A stretch of DNA of 64,000 nucleotides. Source: Oceanospirillum sediminis. GTDB taxonomy: Bacteria; Pseudomonadota; Gammaproteobacteria; Pseudomonadales; Halomonadaceae. The notes beneath the pieces were generated by a model. It made no database searches and was not told where the DNA came from. It saw only the letters and a list, made by a program, of their open reading frames with translations. Positions within the stretch are counted from its first letter, which is position 1. Every line of letters starts with the position of its first letter. The stretch is taken from assembly GCF_014164585.1 (NCBI RefSeq), contig NZ_JACJFM010000011.1, positions 1 through 64,000 of the forward strand. Reading direction: 5' to 3'. Made by a program: the position numbers and the translations under genes. Shown here in pieces: positions 45,250 through 54,544 of the stretch.

Positions 45250-46085
45250 CTTTTTCCGGATGGCGCTGGGGTAAAGGCAACGGCCAGACAGTCATTGCTC
45301 TGCATGGCTGGCTCGATAACTGTGCCAGTTTTGCCCGTATTGCTCCCGGGCTGGCGGCAGAGTGTGATCTGGATATCTGGGCGCTTGATCTTGCCGGGCA
45401 TGGTCATAGCGGCTTTCGTCCACAGGGCAGCTATTATCATATCTGGGATAATGTACTGGATCTGGCGCTGTTGATGGATGCTCAGGGCTGGGAATCGATT
45501 GATCTGCTGGGGCATTCGATGGGAGCTGCGGTTGCAACGCTGATGGCAGGCGCTATGCCTGATCGTGTGGGCCGGGTTGCTTTGCTGGAAGGTATCGGGC
45601 CTGTTGCAACGGCGGCAGAAGATGCACCTTCTCAGCTGGCTCAGGCCGCCGGTAAATATCAGCTGCTGGGCTATAAAACGCCTTCCTTGTATGCGTCGGT
45701 TGAAGACGCTGCCGAAGCGCGAATGAAAGGAGTAGGAGAGATTAGCTACGAAGCGGCCTTACCGTTGGCAAAGCGGGGTGTTAAGGCCTCTGATGATGGG
45801 TACCTGTGGCGTTATGATGCGCGCTTGAGAATTCCTTCTCCTGTTCGTTTGACGGAAGATCAGATTAATCACTTCTGTGCCGCCATTGACGCGCCGGTCT
45901 GTCTGATAACAGCAGAGCATGGTTTTCTGATTGATCGGGAAAATACCCGGACCCGCTCGGCTCACGTCAAAGATCTGATCTGCCATTGTCTGCCTGGTAA
46001 TCACCACTTCCACCTGGAGCCTGACTCCTGTACTGAAGTATTGCATGAGCTGGTGTCATTCTGGAATGGGTTGGAAACAGAGTAA
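45207..46085 (+). CDS. Alpha/beta hydrolase, serine-hydrolase-like type
   Basis: Second hydrolase of the pair, unrelated in detail to the first. ALHGWLDNCASFARIAP (oxyanion region), DLAGHGHSG, nucleophile elbow LLGHSMGAAVATLMAG (Ser near 99) and the His in PGNHHFHLEP. It resembles the SERHL-type hydrolases. Substrate unknown. Starts inside the previous gene; GGTGG lies just before the ATG. Confidence 0.85.
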   Translation: MYDPIPFKIELDYVTFSGWRWGKGNGQTVIALHGWLDNCASFARIAPGLAAECDLDIWALDLAGHGHSGFRPQGSYYHIWDNVLDLALLMDAQGWESIDLLGHSMGAAVATLMAGAMPDRVGRVALLEGIGPVATAAEDAPSQLAQAAGKYQLLGYKTPSLYASVEDAAEARMKGVGEISYEAALPLAKRGVKASDDGYLWRYDARLRIPSPVRLTEDQINHFCAAIDAPVCLITAEHGFLIDRENTRTRSAHVKDLICHCLPGNHHFHLEPDSCTEVLHELVSFWNGLETE

Positions 46086-46157
46086 GAGCTTTCATACAGA
46101 AGCGAATTTTCTGGTGATTTACCGGTCAAATCGATAACTGTCTGAGGGAGGGTAATT

Positions 46158-47192
46158 ATGCTTGCAGATTTTTTTGCTGGGAAAGTAGCGTTATCGGGGA
46201 ATTTTTGTATTGGAAAAGGACAAAAAGCAAGGGCAAAGCCGGATACAGAAAATCTGTCCGTTTATTCGGAGCAAAGATCAGAGGCGTTATTGGCTCGCTC
46301 TACTGTCTGCATGATGATTGCGATAGCTCTGTTTGTTGTCCTGTTCTGGAAAGCCTCTGCGGCATCAGCTGCAGAGTGGCTGGCAGAATATCCCAGAGCG
46401 AGTCAGGAGATGAATAAGCAGGAAGAGCTGCCTGAATACCGAATGGCAATGGGGCGCATTCAGAATAAAAATTCAGGCTCTGAGCCTGAGTACTGGCTTA
46501 ATCTTTCCGCAGGTCATCTGTCACGACATCTGTACCGTATCCGCTCAACGAAGGATACTGCAGATATTTCCCGTTATTATCAGCAGCAACTGCAGGTGGC
46601 TGGTGCGCGAATATTGTTTGAATGCCAGGGCAGAGAGTGTGGTAGTAGCACCGACTGGGCCAATCGTGTATTCCGGGTTTCAACATTATATGGTGTGGAT
46701 CGTAAGCAGCACTATTTTCTGGCTGCCAGGGAAGATAATGGCCAGACTCATGTGGCCGCTATCTATGTTACCGAACGGGGCACCGGCCGTATCTATGCTT
46801 ATGAAGAGCATTTTCTCTTAAAATCCGGTCAGCTCAGTTTGCCAGGAGAAGAGCAAACCCTGTTTCAGCAGTTAGAGCAGCAGGGATGGATTACGCTGCC
46901 GGTATCCCCGGATGGTCGTTTTGAGGAGGGGGCTTTTGGCGATTTACAGGTGCTGGTCGGATCTTTACCGGAACAAAAGCGTTACTGGTTGGTCGCCCAC
47001 CGCTTCGGGCAGGATTCCGATGCTGCTTTGCTGAATAAATCGACTCAGGCTGCGCAGAATCTGTTGTCTCAGCTCAGAGCAATGGGGCTGGCTGAAGACC
47101 GTATTGAAATCAAAGGGATGGGGCGTCTGGCTCCGACAACAGAGTCATTAAGATATGGTGGCAGGATAGAGTTAATTGAAAAAAGGAACTGA
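46158..47192 (+). CDS. DUF4892 protein, exported or membrane-anchored
   Basis: A DUF4892 domain is marked by FECQGRECGSSTDWANRVF, where the CQGR.CGSS..WAN pattern is diagnostic. A hydrophobic helix at about 50-70 (MMIAIALFVVLFW, ending ASAA) acts as signal or anchor after an unusually long N-terminus of some 50 residues. The C-terminal part (QAAQNLLSQLRAMGLAEDRI, then GGRIELIEKRN) resembles a shortened OmpA-like peptidoglycan-binding tail. ATG at 46158 has GAGGGAGGG eight bases upstream, so the long N-terminus is real. Function unknown; an envelope role is likely. Confidence 0.75.
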   Translation: MLADFFAGKVALSGNFCIGKGQKARAKPDTENLSVYSEQRSEALLARSTVCMMIAIALFVVLFWKASAASAAEWLAEYPRASQEMNKQEELPEYRMAMGRIQNKNSGSEPEYWLNLSAGHLSRHLYRIRSTKDTADISRYYQQQLQVAGARILFECQGRECGSSTDWANRVFRVSTLYGVDRKQHYFLAAREDNGQTHVAAIYVTERGTGRIYAYEEHFLLKSGQLSLPGEEQTLFQQLEQQGWITLPVSPDGRFEEGAFGDLQVLVGSLPEQKRYWLVAHRFGQDSDAALLNKSTQAAQNLLSQLRAMGLAEDRIEIKGMGRLAPTTESLRYGGRIELIEKRN

Positions 47193-47362
47193 TAGATACC
47201 TGATGTTTTCAGTTATTTTCCCGTCAGTGGCTGGAAAATAGCGCAATGTTTGCTGGAAAATATTTGTTCAGTTGTTTCTGCTCAGGTTAGCTTTCGCTAT
47301 TTTGTCGATGCCATTCAGATCAGATAATCAGAGCTGAATGGCACCGGCTTGGCGACCTGATC

Positions 47363-47932
47363 TCAGATATCATTTTTTGTCTTCAACAGGACGTACACGG
47401 CACCCGTACCACCATCAGCGGGAAGACATGAATGAAATGCAATGACATCTGACATCTGTCTCAGCCACACATTAACATAGGATTTCAGCTCAGCGCGCCC
47501 ACTGCCCTGAGTCCAGGACTTACCATGGACGACAACAACACAGCGAAAGCGCCTTGCCCTGCAATCCTGTATAAAAGCGTATAACTCTGCTCTGGCCTCT
47601 TCCACGGATTGTCCATGAAGATCCAGACCTTCCTGCCATTGATATTCTCCCTTTTTCAGGCTCTGGAATGTCCTGATTGGCAGGTCCGGTATCATAAAGC
47701 TCAGGATATCGCTGGGTTTCATATCAGGGATATTGCCTTCAGTCAGATTGTCGACGACAAACTTTTCATCAGCCTGAGTAGCGGCTTCCCGCTTGAGCCG
47801 GGTATTGATATCTTTCTTCTTAGGTTTCAGAACAACCTTGTTACTTTCTATGGGTTTGACACCTTGCATGGCTTGCTGAAACAGCGCCATATCATCCATT
47901 TCTGTGTCATCAGCAGGATTGTATTTACTCAT
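47363..47932 (-). CDS. Smr-domain endonuclease-like protein
   Basis: Small MutS-related domain protein. The N-terminal helix DDMALFQQAMQGVKPI resembles SmrA/SmrB proteins. The Smr domain runs from LDLHGQSVEEARAEL to VVVVHGKSWTQGSG, then VNVWLRQMSDVIAFHSCLP and GGTGAVYVLLK; the DLHG and HGK signatures are complete. Sequence is nearer E. coli YdaL (SmrA), while the position, divergent from prmB, matches smrB. SmrB cleaves mRNA at collided ribosomes; I leave the paralogue open. The ATG at 47932 or the one four codons earlier could be the start. Confidence 0.82.
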   Translation of the reverse strand: MSKYNPADDTEMDDMALFQQAMQGVKPIESNKVVLKPKKKDINTRLKREAATQADEKFVVDNLTEGNIPDMKPSDILSFMIPDLPIRTFQSLKKGEYQWQEGLDLHGQSVEEARAELYAFIQDCRARRFRCVVVVHGKSWTQGSGRAELKSYVNVWLRQMSDVIAFHSCLPADGGTGAVYVLLKTKNDI

Positions 47933-48089
47933 GATCGGGCTCATTAACAGGATGGGGCAACCTTACCAGAAGAAAAACGGGACGCAAGTCTGGTTTATAG
48001 CGCAGGATGGCTGGGTTAAACTTAGCAGATAATGTCATGCAGTGTTCTGTTTGCGCTGCGTTTTATCAGGTTATCCGGAGACGATTACT

Positions 48090-49016
48090 GTGCCTCAAAG
48101 TAAAGCCCTGGCTGAAGTCGCCCAGCAGTTACATACCATTAAAGATTATATTCGCTGGACCTATTCTCAGTTTAACCATCATAAGCTGTTTTTCGGGCAT
48201 GGCACTGATAACGCCTGGGACGAAGCGGTTCATCTGGTTCTGGGCAGTCTGCACCTTCCCTGGGATTTTGAACCCGCTATGCTGGATGCCAGAGTGACTC
48301 ATGACGAAGCGATTGTTATTCTGAGTCATGTTGAAAAACGTTGTATCGATCGTGTTCCTCTGGCCTATCTGTTAGAAGAAGCCTGGTTTGCTGGTCTGCC
48401 ATTTCATGTGGATCATCGGGTTCTGGTACCCAGATCACCCATTGCTGAGCTGATTGAGAAGCAGTTTGAACCCTGGTTACCACAAGAACCCGGACGTATT
48501 CTGGACCTGTGCACGGGTAGTGGTTGTATTGGTATTGCATCAGCTTATGCTTTCCCTTATGCCCGTGTTGACCTGGCTGATATTTCTGAGCAGGCACTGA
48601 GTGTAGCTCAGGAAAATGTGGCAAGGCATCATCTGGATGATCAGGTCATTATTTATCAGTCTGATCTGTTTGAGGATCTGCCTCGTGATGGTTATGACCT
48701 GATTCTTTCTAATCCACCCTATGTTGATGCTGAGGATCTGTCGGCTATGCCGGAAGAATATCAGCATGAGCCACCTCTGGGGCTGGGGTCGGGTGATGAT
48801 GGCCTGGATATTACGCGTCGTATTCTCAGGGATGCTCCTGATTATATGAATGAGCATGGTGTTCTGATCTGTGAGGTCGGCAATAGTGAATTTGCTTTGC
48901 AGGAAGCCTATCCGGATGTACCTTTTATGTGGCTGGACTTTGAGAATGGCGGGCAGGGCGTATTTATGCTGACCCGTGAACAGTTACTGCAATACGGTGA
49001 ACTGTTTGATGACTGA
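48090..49016 (+). CDS. prmB: Ribosomal protein L3 glutamine methyltransferase PrmB
   Basis: SAM-dependent methylase of Gln150 of ribosomal protein L3. [46 protein letters not shown] (SAM loop) and [11 protein letters not shown] (catalytic NPPY) match E. coli PrmB closely. GTG at 48090 is preferred, with CCGGAG nine bases upstream, over the in-frame GTG at 48042 that has none; it also gives the family length of about 308. The prmB then aroC order is conserved in gammaproteobacteria. Confidence 0.94.
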   Translation: MPQSKALAEVAQQLHTIKDYIRWTYSQFNHHKLFFGHGTDNAWDEAVHLVLGSLHLPWDFEPAMLDARVTHDEAIVILSHVEKRCIDRVPLAYLLEEAWFAGLPFHVDHRVLVPRSPIAELIEKQFEPWLPQEPGRILDLCTGSGCIGIASAYAFPYARVDLADISEQALSVAQENVARHHLDDQVIIYQSDLFEDLPRDGYDLILSNPPYVDAEDLSAMPEEYQHEPPLGLGSGDDGLDITRRILRDAPDYMNEHGVLICEVGNSEFALQEAYPDVPFMWLDFENGGQGVFMLTREQLLQYGELFDD

Positions 49017-49103
49017 CTCCCGTATTCAGGGACCAGCTTTTGTTAAATAAGAGATAAAAAAGCAGGGGTTGTAAATAGCTCCTGTGCATGCAAGAGAGAG
49101 ATT

Positions 49104-50204
49104 ATGTCTGGCAATACATTCGGGAAATTATTTACGGTCACGACGTTTGGTGAGAGTCATGGCCCTGCTTTAGGTGCAATTATTGATGGCTGTCCGCCAG
49201 GTATGGATATTTCAGAAGCGGATTTACAGGTAGATCTGGATCGGAGGAAACCTGGCACATCCCGTCATACCACTCAGCGTCGAGAGCCTGATCAGGTACG
49301 TATTCTGTCCGGAGTATTTGAAGGTAAAACGACAGGGACAGCGATAGGTCTGCTGATCGAAAATACAGATCAGCGTTCTAAGGATTACTCTAATATTGCT
49401 CAGCAATACCGACCAGCGCATGCGGACTACAGCTGGAATCAGAAGTATGGTTTCAGAGACTATCGCGGTGGTGGTCGTTCTTCTGCCCGTGAAACGGCCA
49501 TGCGTGTTGCAGCTGGAGCTGTCGCAAAGAAATATCTGAAAGATCGCCTGGGTATTGATGTGCGTGGCTATTTGTCTCAGCTGGGGCCTGTTAAAGTGGA
49601 AAAAGTGGATTGGGATCTGATTGATACGAATCCTTTCTTCTGTCCTGACGCAGATAAGATTTCTGAGATGGAAAGCTATATGGATGCCCTGCGTAAAGAG
49701 GGTAACTCCATTGGTGCCAGAGTGACTGTGGTTGCGCGTCATGTACCGCCGGGGCTGGGAGAACCAATTTTTGATCGCCTGGATGCGGAGCTGGCTCATG
49801 CGCTGATGAGTATTAATGCGGTGAAAGGTGTTGAGATTGGTGCCGGTTTTGACTCGATTGAGCAAAAAGGTACCGAGCACCGGGATGAGATTACGCCGGA
49901 AGGTTTCCTGTCTAATAATGCAGGGGGGATCTTAGGAGGTGTGTCTACCGGTCAGGATATTGTTGCTCATATCGCCCTGAAACCAACGTCCAGCCTGCAC
50001 CTGCCGGGCCAGAGTGTTAATGTGGCAGGAGAGCCGGTAGAGGTTGTGACCAAAGGTCGTCACGATCCATGTGTGGGTATTCGTGCGACACCGATTGCTG
50101 AGGCTATGATGGCTATTACCCTGCTGGATCATTATCTGAGACACAGAGCTCAGTGTGGTGATGTAGAGATGCCGACGCCGGTGATTCCTGCATCTGCAGA
50201 ATAA
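49104..50204 (+). CDS. aroC: Chorismate synthase
   Basis: Last common step of aromatic amino-acid synthesis, converting EPSP to chorismate with reduced [56 protein letters not shown] and [11 protein letters not shown] are diagnostic. 366 residues, normal. GAGAGAG upstream of ATG 49104. A clear terminator follows. Confidence 0.97.
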   Translation: MSGNTFGKLFTVTTFGESHGPALGAIIDGCPPGMDISEADLQVDLDRRKPGTSRHTTQRREPDQVRILSGVFEGKTTGTAIGLLIENTDQRSKDYSNIAQQYRPAHADYSWNQKYGFRDYRGGGRSSARETAMRVAAGAVAKKYLKDRLGIDVRGYLSQLGPVKVEKVDWDLIDTNPFFCPDADKISEMESYMDALRKEGNSIGARVTVVARHVPPGLGEPIFDRLDAELAHALMSINAVKGVEIGAGFDSIEQKGTEHRDEITPEGFLSNNAGGILGGVSTGQDIVAHIALKPTSSLHLPGQSVNVAGEPVEVVTKGRHDPCVGIRATPIAEAMMAITLLDHYLRHRAQCGDVEMPTPVIPASAE

Positions 50205-50217
50205 ATACTTTTCCTGG

Positions 50218-50248
50218 AAATGCCCTGTTGATACTCAGGGCATTTTTT
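50218..50248 (+). terminator. Terminator of aroC
   Basis: AAATGCCCTG at 50218-50227, 8-base loop, CAGGGCATTT at 50236-50245, T tract to 50248. Confidence 0.85.
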
Positions 50249-50265
50249 CAGAGTATTCTCTTTCT

Positions 50266-51435
50266 ATGACGACGTCTTACTGGTCACTGTCATCTGTTTA
50301 TTTTTTCTATTTTGCTGTTCTGGGGGCAATAAGTCCCTATTGGAGTGTGTACTTACAATCCTCGGGTTTTGATGCTGAAGAGATCGGTAGTCTGATGGCT
50401 ATTTTTATTGCCACTAAGCTGCTGGCGCCTAACGTGTGGAGTTACATTGCGGACCGGTCTGGAAAGTATTATCAGGTGATGTTATTTGGTGCTGTACTGA
50501 CACCTGTTGCATTTACTCTGGTCTGGCTCCTGCAGGGGTTCTGGGGCATGGTGATGGCTATGGTGGCTTTCAGCTTTTTCTGGAATGCCATATTACCGCA
50601 ATACGAAGTCATTACTCTGAGTGCAATTAAAGGGCGTGAAGAAGAATACAGTAAGATCCGTTTATGGGGCTCCGTCGGCTTTATCATTACCGTCGCCGGG
50701 CTGGGCTGGTGGCTGGATTTTTCACCAGTCAGCACTTTGCCTGTTGCGATTCTGATCATCATGCTGATGATGGCTGTTGTGAGTGGGACGTTATCTGTAC
50801 CGAATAAGAGTCATCGGCTGGTTGATTCGACAGGCTCTGTATCTTTTTTTCGGTTGTTACGCCAGCCTCGTGTACTCTGCTTTTTTCTGGCTGTCATGCT
50901 GATGCAGATGTCTCACGGTCCGTATTACACCTTTTTTTCCATTTTTATGGAGCAGCATGGGTATAGCCGGACTGCTACAGGTTTTTTATGGGCGCTGGGT
51001 GTGCTGGCTGAAGTGTTGCTCTTCCTGATAATGCATCGTTTGCTCAGGGCTTACAGGGCAGAAGTCCTGCTGTTGATCAGCCTGGTGCTGGGTAGTATAC
51101 GCTGGCTCGCTACAGGGCTGTTTCCGGATAGCCTGATGGTTATTTTGCTGGCCCAGTGCCTGCATGCGGCTACATTCGGCTGTTTTCATGCTACTTGTAT
51201 TGCTCTGGTGCATAATCTTTTTCCAGGAAAATATGCTGGTCAGGGGCAGGCGCTTTATAGCAGTATAGGGTTTGGTATTGGCGGGGCCATAGGAGCGTGG
51301 GGTAGTGGGTTGATTTGGCAGCACTTTTCACCTGTTACCTGTTTTCTTTTTGCTAGTGTTACTGTTGGTATCGCCGCACTATTTGTCGCGTTTACACTTA
51401 GCAGGCACCGCCGTTTCTGGGCTGCAGAATGGTGA
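50266..51435 (+). CDS. MFS transporter, HcaT/PPP-family type
   Basis: Twelve-helix major facilitator related to the phenylpropionate permease HcaT and to LacY/NupG-like symporters. GAISPYWSVYLQSSGFDAEE, LAPNVWSYIADRSGKY, and YSKIRLWGSVGFI are the family blocks; the GSIRWLATG-type loop is also present. Substrate unknown. ATG at 50266 is only 18 bases after the aroC terminator and no clear ribosome site is seen, so the start is less sure than the gene. Confidence 0.85.
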   Translation: MTTSYWSLSSVYFFYFAVLGAISPYWSVYLQSSGFDAEEIGSLMAIFIATKLLAPNVWSYIADRSGKYYQVMLFGAVLTPVAFTLVWLLQGFWGMVMAMVAFSFFWNAILPQYEVITLSAIKGREEEYSKIRLWGSVGFIITVAGLGWWLDFSPVSTLPVAILIIMLMMAVVSGTLSVPNKSHRLVDSTGSVSFFRLLRQPRVLCFFLAVMLMQMSHGPYYTFFSIFMEQHGYSRTATGFLWALGVLAEVLLFLIMHRLLRAYRAEVLLLISLVLGSIRWLATGLFPDSLMVILLAQCLHAATFGCFHATCIALVHNLFPGKYAGQGQALYSSIGFGIGGAIGAWGSGLIWQHFSPVTCFLFASVTVGIAALFVAFTLSRHRRFWAAEW

Positions 51436-51546
51436 CTGGATAGTCTTTTCTGGTCGCGTATAATCCTATTGTGCAGTTGCAAAAAAGTGCTACTAAGAGT
51501 TACATTTGTTTCCATAAGTGGCTGAAGCCACATAAAGGAGAGTTCT

Positions 51547-51792
51547 ATGAAAGTGAACATCGAAGTGGATATGACCCCAGAGGAGTTTCGTAAGGCTATG
51601 GGGTTGCCCGATGTACAGAAGTTCCAGGAAGAACTGATGACCAGAATTCGCCAGCAGATGGAAGAAGGGGTTGATGGTTATGATCCGCTTTCACTGATGA
51701 AGCCTTTTATCAGCCAGAGTTTTGACTCTGTTGATACGTATCAGAAGCTGATGATGCAAATGCTGAACAGCTATACACAACAGCAGAAGTAA
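51547..51792 (+). CDS. DUF6489-type small protein
   Basis: 81 residues starting MKVNIEVDMTPEEFRKAMGL and PDVQKFQEEL, the pattern of DUF6489 proteins. No signal or membrane segment. AAGGAG lies six bases before ATG 51547. Position ahead of the phasin and PHA synthase suggests a link to PHA granules, but no function is known to me. Confidence 0.72.
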   Translation: MKVNIEVDMTPEEFRKAMGLPDVQKFQEELMTRIRQQMEEGVDGYDPLSLMKPFISQSFDSVDTYQKLMMQMLNSYTQQQK

Positions 51793-52047
51793 GCTTGAAT
51801 AATAACGGAATGCATATAAAGATAAGGAAGCGACAAGGATAGCCGGTTATGGACTCTGTGCAGGAAGCAGTTCCGACCGGTAGCAGGAAGTTAGCTGAGT
51901 TAACTGTTTGCCACACCAGATGTACACCGAATCAGAGTATTCTGGTGCATTGCAATATGATTGACAAGACTACGTCATCATTTTGACATTTGGCAGAAGA
52001 TACAATCACTTAAGTCGATAATCTACGAACGTTTTAGGGAATTCACC
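51793..52047. promoter_or_regulatory. Region upstream of the phasin gene
   Basis: Contains an inverted repeat CACCAGA at 51914-51920 with TCTGGTG at 51941-51947, and a TGCATTGCA motif just after it that could be a binding site for a PhaR-like repressor. TTGACA and TACAAT are present nearby but at a 12-base spacing, so no standard promoter is called. Confidence 0.35.
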
Positions 52048-52440
52048 ATGCAAGATAAAATCATGAACGCCTTTGCTGATCAGACTAAAAACATGTATGC
52101 ACCAATGCGTAAACTGAATACGCTGATGGTCGAAAACATGGAAAAAATGACGGACTTCCAGATTGAAGCTATGAAGTCTTACAGCAAAATGGGTGTTAAC
52201 CAGCTGAAAAATGCAGCTGAAGTAAAAGATGCTGATTCAGTACGTGACTTTACTGCATCTCAGGCTGAGCTGATGAGCACTCTGAGCAAGAAGGTTCTGG
52301 AAGACGCAAAAAGCATGGCTGATATGACCATGGAATTTAAACAGGAAGTAGAAAAGATTGTTGAAGAAGCTCGTGCTGGCGCTGAGCCTGAAGCAAAAGC
52401 AGAGAAACGCCCTGCTCGCTCGACCACTTCTGCATCTTAA
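52048..52440 (+). CDS. Phasin family protein
   Basis: PHA granule surface protein. 130 residues, almost all amphipathic helix, with DKIMNAFADQTKNMYAPMRK, a central FQIEAMKSYSKMGVNQLKNA and an Ala/Glu/Lys-rich tail, typical of Phasin_2 proteins. Start set at ATG 52048, with AGGGA nine bases before; the longer frame from 51961 has no site and adds an atypical N-terminus. Terminator right after, so it can be expressed separately from phaC at high level. Confidence 0.85.
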   Translation: MQDKIMNAFADQTKNMYAPMRKLNTLMVENMEKMTDFQIEAMKSYSKMGVNQLKNAAEVKDADSVRDFTASQAELMSTLSKKVLEDAKSMADMTMEFKQEVEKIVEEARAGAEPEAKAEKRPARSTTSAS

Positions 52441-52451
52441 TATGCTGATGT

Positions 52452-52484
52452 AAAAAAGGCTGCTGCTGAATAGCAGCCTTTTTT
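52452..52484 (+). terminator. Terminator of the phasin gene
   Basis: AAAAAA then GGCTGCT at 52458-52464, 7-base loop, AGCAGCC at 52472-52478 and six T. Symmetric A and T tracts make it potentially bidirectional. Confidence 0.9.
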
Positions 52485-52572
52485 ATGCGCGTTACTTTTC
52501 TTTTTACTGTTCAATGCTTGTCGAAAGACACCAGGGATATCCGAGGCCAAATGCCAGGAGTGAGGTACGCTC

Positions 52573-54414
52573 ATGAGCGAACAGACTACCGCTACCGATT
52601 CCATGAATTTTTTTTACGATCCTGCTGAGCTGGCAGATATCGTGTCAAAAGCCAATACTCAGTATCAGCAGCTGATTGAGCAGCTGATGACTCGTCAGGG
52701 TATGAGTGATCCATCTTTATCCATTCTGTTTGATGTTTCTGAGTCTCTGCAAAAAATGGCAGAGCAGGTAGCTGTAAACCCTATGGTGGTTTATGAAGAG
52801 CAGATGAATCTGTGGAAAAGCCAGATTCAGCTATGGCAGAACGTAACTCGCCAGTTGCTGGGTGAGACCGTCGAACCGGTTATTGAACCGGCAAAAGATG
52901 ATCGTCGTTTTACCGATGCAGAGTGGGCTGAAAACGCATTGTTTGATTTTATCAAGCAGTCCTATCTGTTGTTTGCTCGTAGTATTTTTAATACCGTCCA
53001 TAATATTGAAGGTATGAGTGATCAGACTCGCCAGACTCTGGACTTCCATACCCGTCAGTTTGTTAATGCTATGAGCCCGAGCAATTTCGTGGCAACTAAC
53101 CCTGAAGTACTGCGCCGTACTGTAGAAACTAAAGGCCGCAACCTGATTCAGGGGATGGAGCAGCTGGTATCTGATCTGAAATCCAGCCGCGACGGTCTGA
53201 GTGTATCCATGACGGATAAGTCAGCGTTCAAACTGGGAGAGAATGTTGCCAGTACACCAGGTGATGTGGTTTTTCAGAATGATCTGATGCAGTTGATCCA
53301 GTACAAACCGAGTACGGATAAAGTTTTTAAAACTCCGTTGCTGATTGTTCCGCCATGGATTAATAAGTACTACATTCTTGATCTTCGTCCGGCTAACTCT
53401 ATGGTTAAATGGCTGGTTGATCAGGGACATACCGTTTTCATTATTTCCTGGGTCAACCCAGGGCCATCCCTGCGTGATAAGGGATTTGAAGATTATATGC
53501 TGGAAGGTCCGCTGGCTGCGATTGATGCTATTGAGCAGGCCACTAATCAGAAAGAAGTGAATGTTATTTCTTACTGCATTGGTGGTACATTGACCGCATC
53601 AACTCTGGCATATATGGCTGCGAAGAATGATAAGCGTGTTAAGTCGGCAACCTACATGGCAACGCTGCAGGACTTTACAGATCCGGGTGAGATTGGTGTA
53701 TTCCTGAACGAATCTACCTATAAAGGAATTGAGAAGCAGCTGGATCGTGATGGTTATCTGGATGGTCGTGCCATGTCGTTCAGCTTTAATCTGCTGCGTG
53801 AGAATGATCTGTTCTGGTCGTTCTTTATTAATAATTACCTGAAAGGTGAGCGCCCGGCGGCATTTGATCTGTTGTACTGGAATACCGACAGTACTAATAT
53901 GCCAGCAGCGATGCATAAGTTCTATCTGCGCAATATGTACCTGGAGAATAATCTGATTCAGGGCAAAGTTGAGCTGAATGGCACTAAGATTGATCTGTCT
54001 AAGATCGAAACGCCAGTGTATTTTGTTTCGACAATTCAGGATCATATTGCTAAATGGACATCAACCTATAGCGGTGCTCAGGCACACTCAGGTCCGGTTA
54101 AATTTGTTCTGGCAGGCTCCGGGCATATTGCTGGCGTGGTTAACCCGCCGACTAAAGAGAAATATGGTTACTGGACTAATGATAATCTGCCGGATACTCC
54201 TGATGCCTGGTTTGCGGGCGCTGAAAAGCATGCCGGATCATGGTGGCCTAACTGGCAGGAGTGGGTAACGGCTAATGCCTACGCTGATACTGGAAGTAAG
54301 GTTGCAGCGCGGGTGCCTGGCAAAGGTAAGCTGAAAGTGATCGAAGCGGCTCCGGGTAGTTTTGCCTCTAAAAAAATTGTAGATGTTCTGAAAGAAGAGG
54401 CTGTTGCTGACTAA
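52573..54414 (+). CDS. phaC: Class I polyhydroxyalkanoate synthase
   Basis: Polymerises 3-hydroxyacyl-CoA into PHA. The length (613) and single-gene layout fit class I. An N-terminal region of about 180 residues is followed by the alpha/beta hydrolase core: LLIVPPWINKYYILDLRP, VFIISWVNPGP, the lipase-like box SYCIGG with Cys335, Asp in IQDHIAKW and His in GSGHIAG. The first position of the box is Ser rather than the usual Gly. PHSGPVKFVL-type spacing and the VVNPP motif are normal. ATG at 52573 with GAGG upstream. Ends before a strong terminator. Confidence 0.95.
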   Translation: MSEQTTATDSMNFFYDPAELADIVSKANTQYQQLIEQLMTRQGMSDPSLSILFDVSESLQKMAEQVAVNPMVVYEEQMNLWKSQIQLWQNVTRQLLGETVEPVIEPAKDDRRFTDAEWAENALFDFIKQSYLLFARSIFNTVHNIEGMSDQTRQTLDFHTRQFVNAMSPSNFVATNPEVLRRTVETKGRNLIQGMEQLVSDLKSSRDGLSVSMTDKSAFKLGENVASTPGDVVFQNDLMQLIQYKPSTDKVFKTPLLIVPPWINKYYILDLRPANSMVKWLVDQGHTVFIISWVNPGPSLRDKGFEDYMLEGPLAAIDAIEQATNQKEVNVISYCIGGTLTASTLAYMAAKNDKRVKSATYMATLQDFTDPGEIGVFLNESTYKGIEKQLDRDGYLDGRAMSFSFNLLRENDLFWSFFINNYLKGERPAAFDLLYWNTDSTNMPAAMHKFYLRNMYLENNLIQGKVELNGTKIDLSKIETPVYFVSTIQDHIAKWTSTYSGAQAHSGPVKFVLAGSGHIAGVVNPPTKEKYGYWTNDNLPDTPDAWFAGAEKHAGSWWPNWQEWVTANAYADTGSKVAARVPGKGKLKVIEAAPGSFASKKIVDVLKEEAVAD

Positions 54415-54446
54415 TTCGGAATATCAATATAATGCTTTGATTAAAG

Positions 54447-54473
54447 GCCCGCTGCTATAGTGGGCTTTTTTTT
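54447..54473 (+). terminator. Terminator of phaC
   Basis: GCCCGCT at 54447-54453, loop GCTAT, AGTGGGC at 54459-54465 (one G-U pair), then eight T. Confidence 0.88.
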
Positions 54474-54544
54474 GTCTGTAATGATACTATTGATACTAAT
54501 GTCTGTTTTTATGCGCTGTTGTTGTATCGGAATAATGTCTGGCT

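Noticed and set aside
51961-52006. TTGACA and TACAAT as a phasin promoter
   Set aside because: The nearer TTGACA is only 12 bases from TACAAT and the other is 34 bases away; neither fits a sigma-70 spacing.
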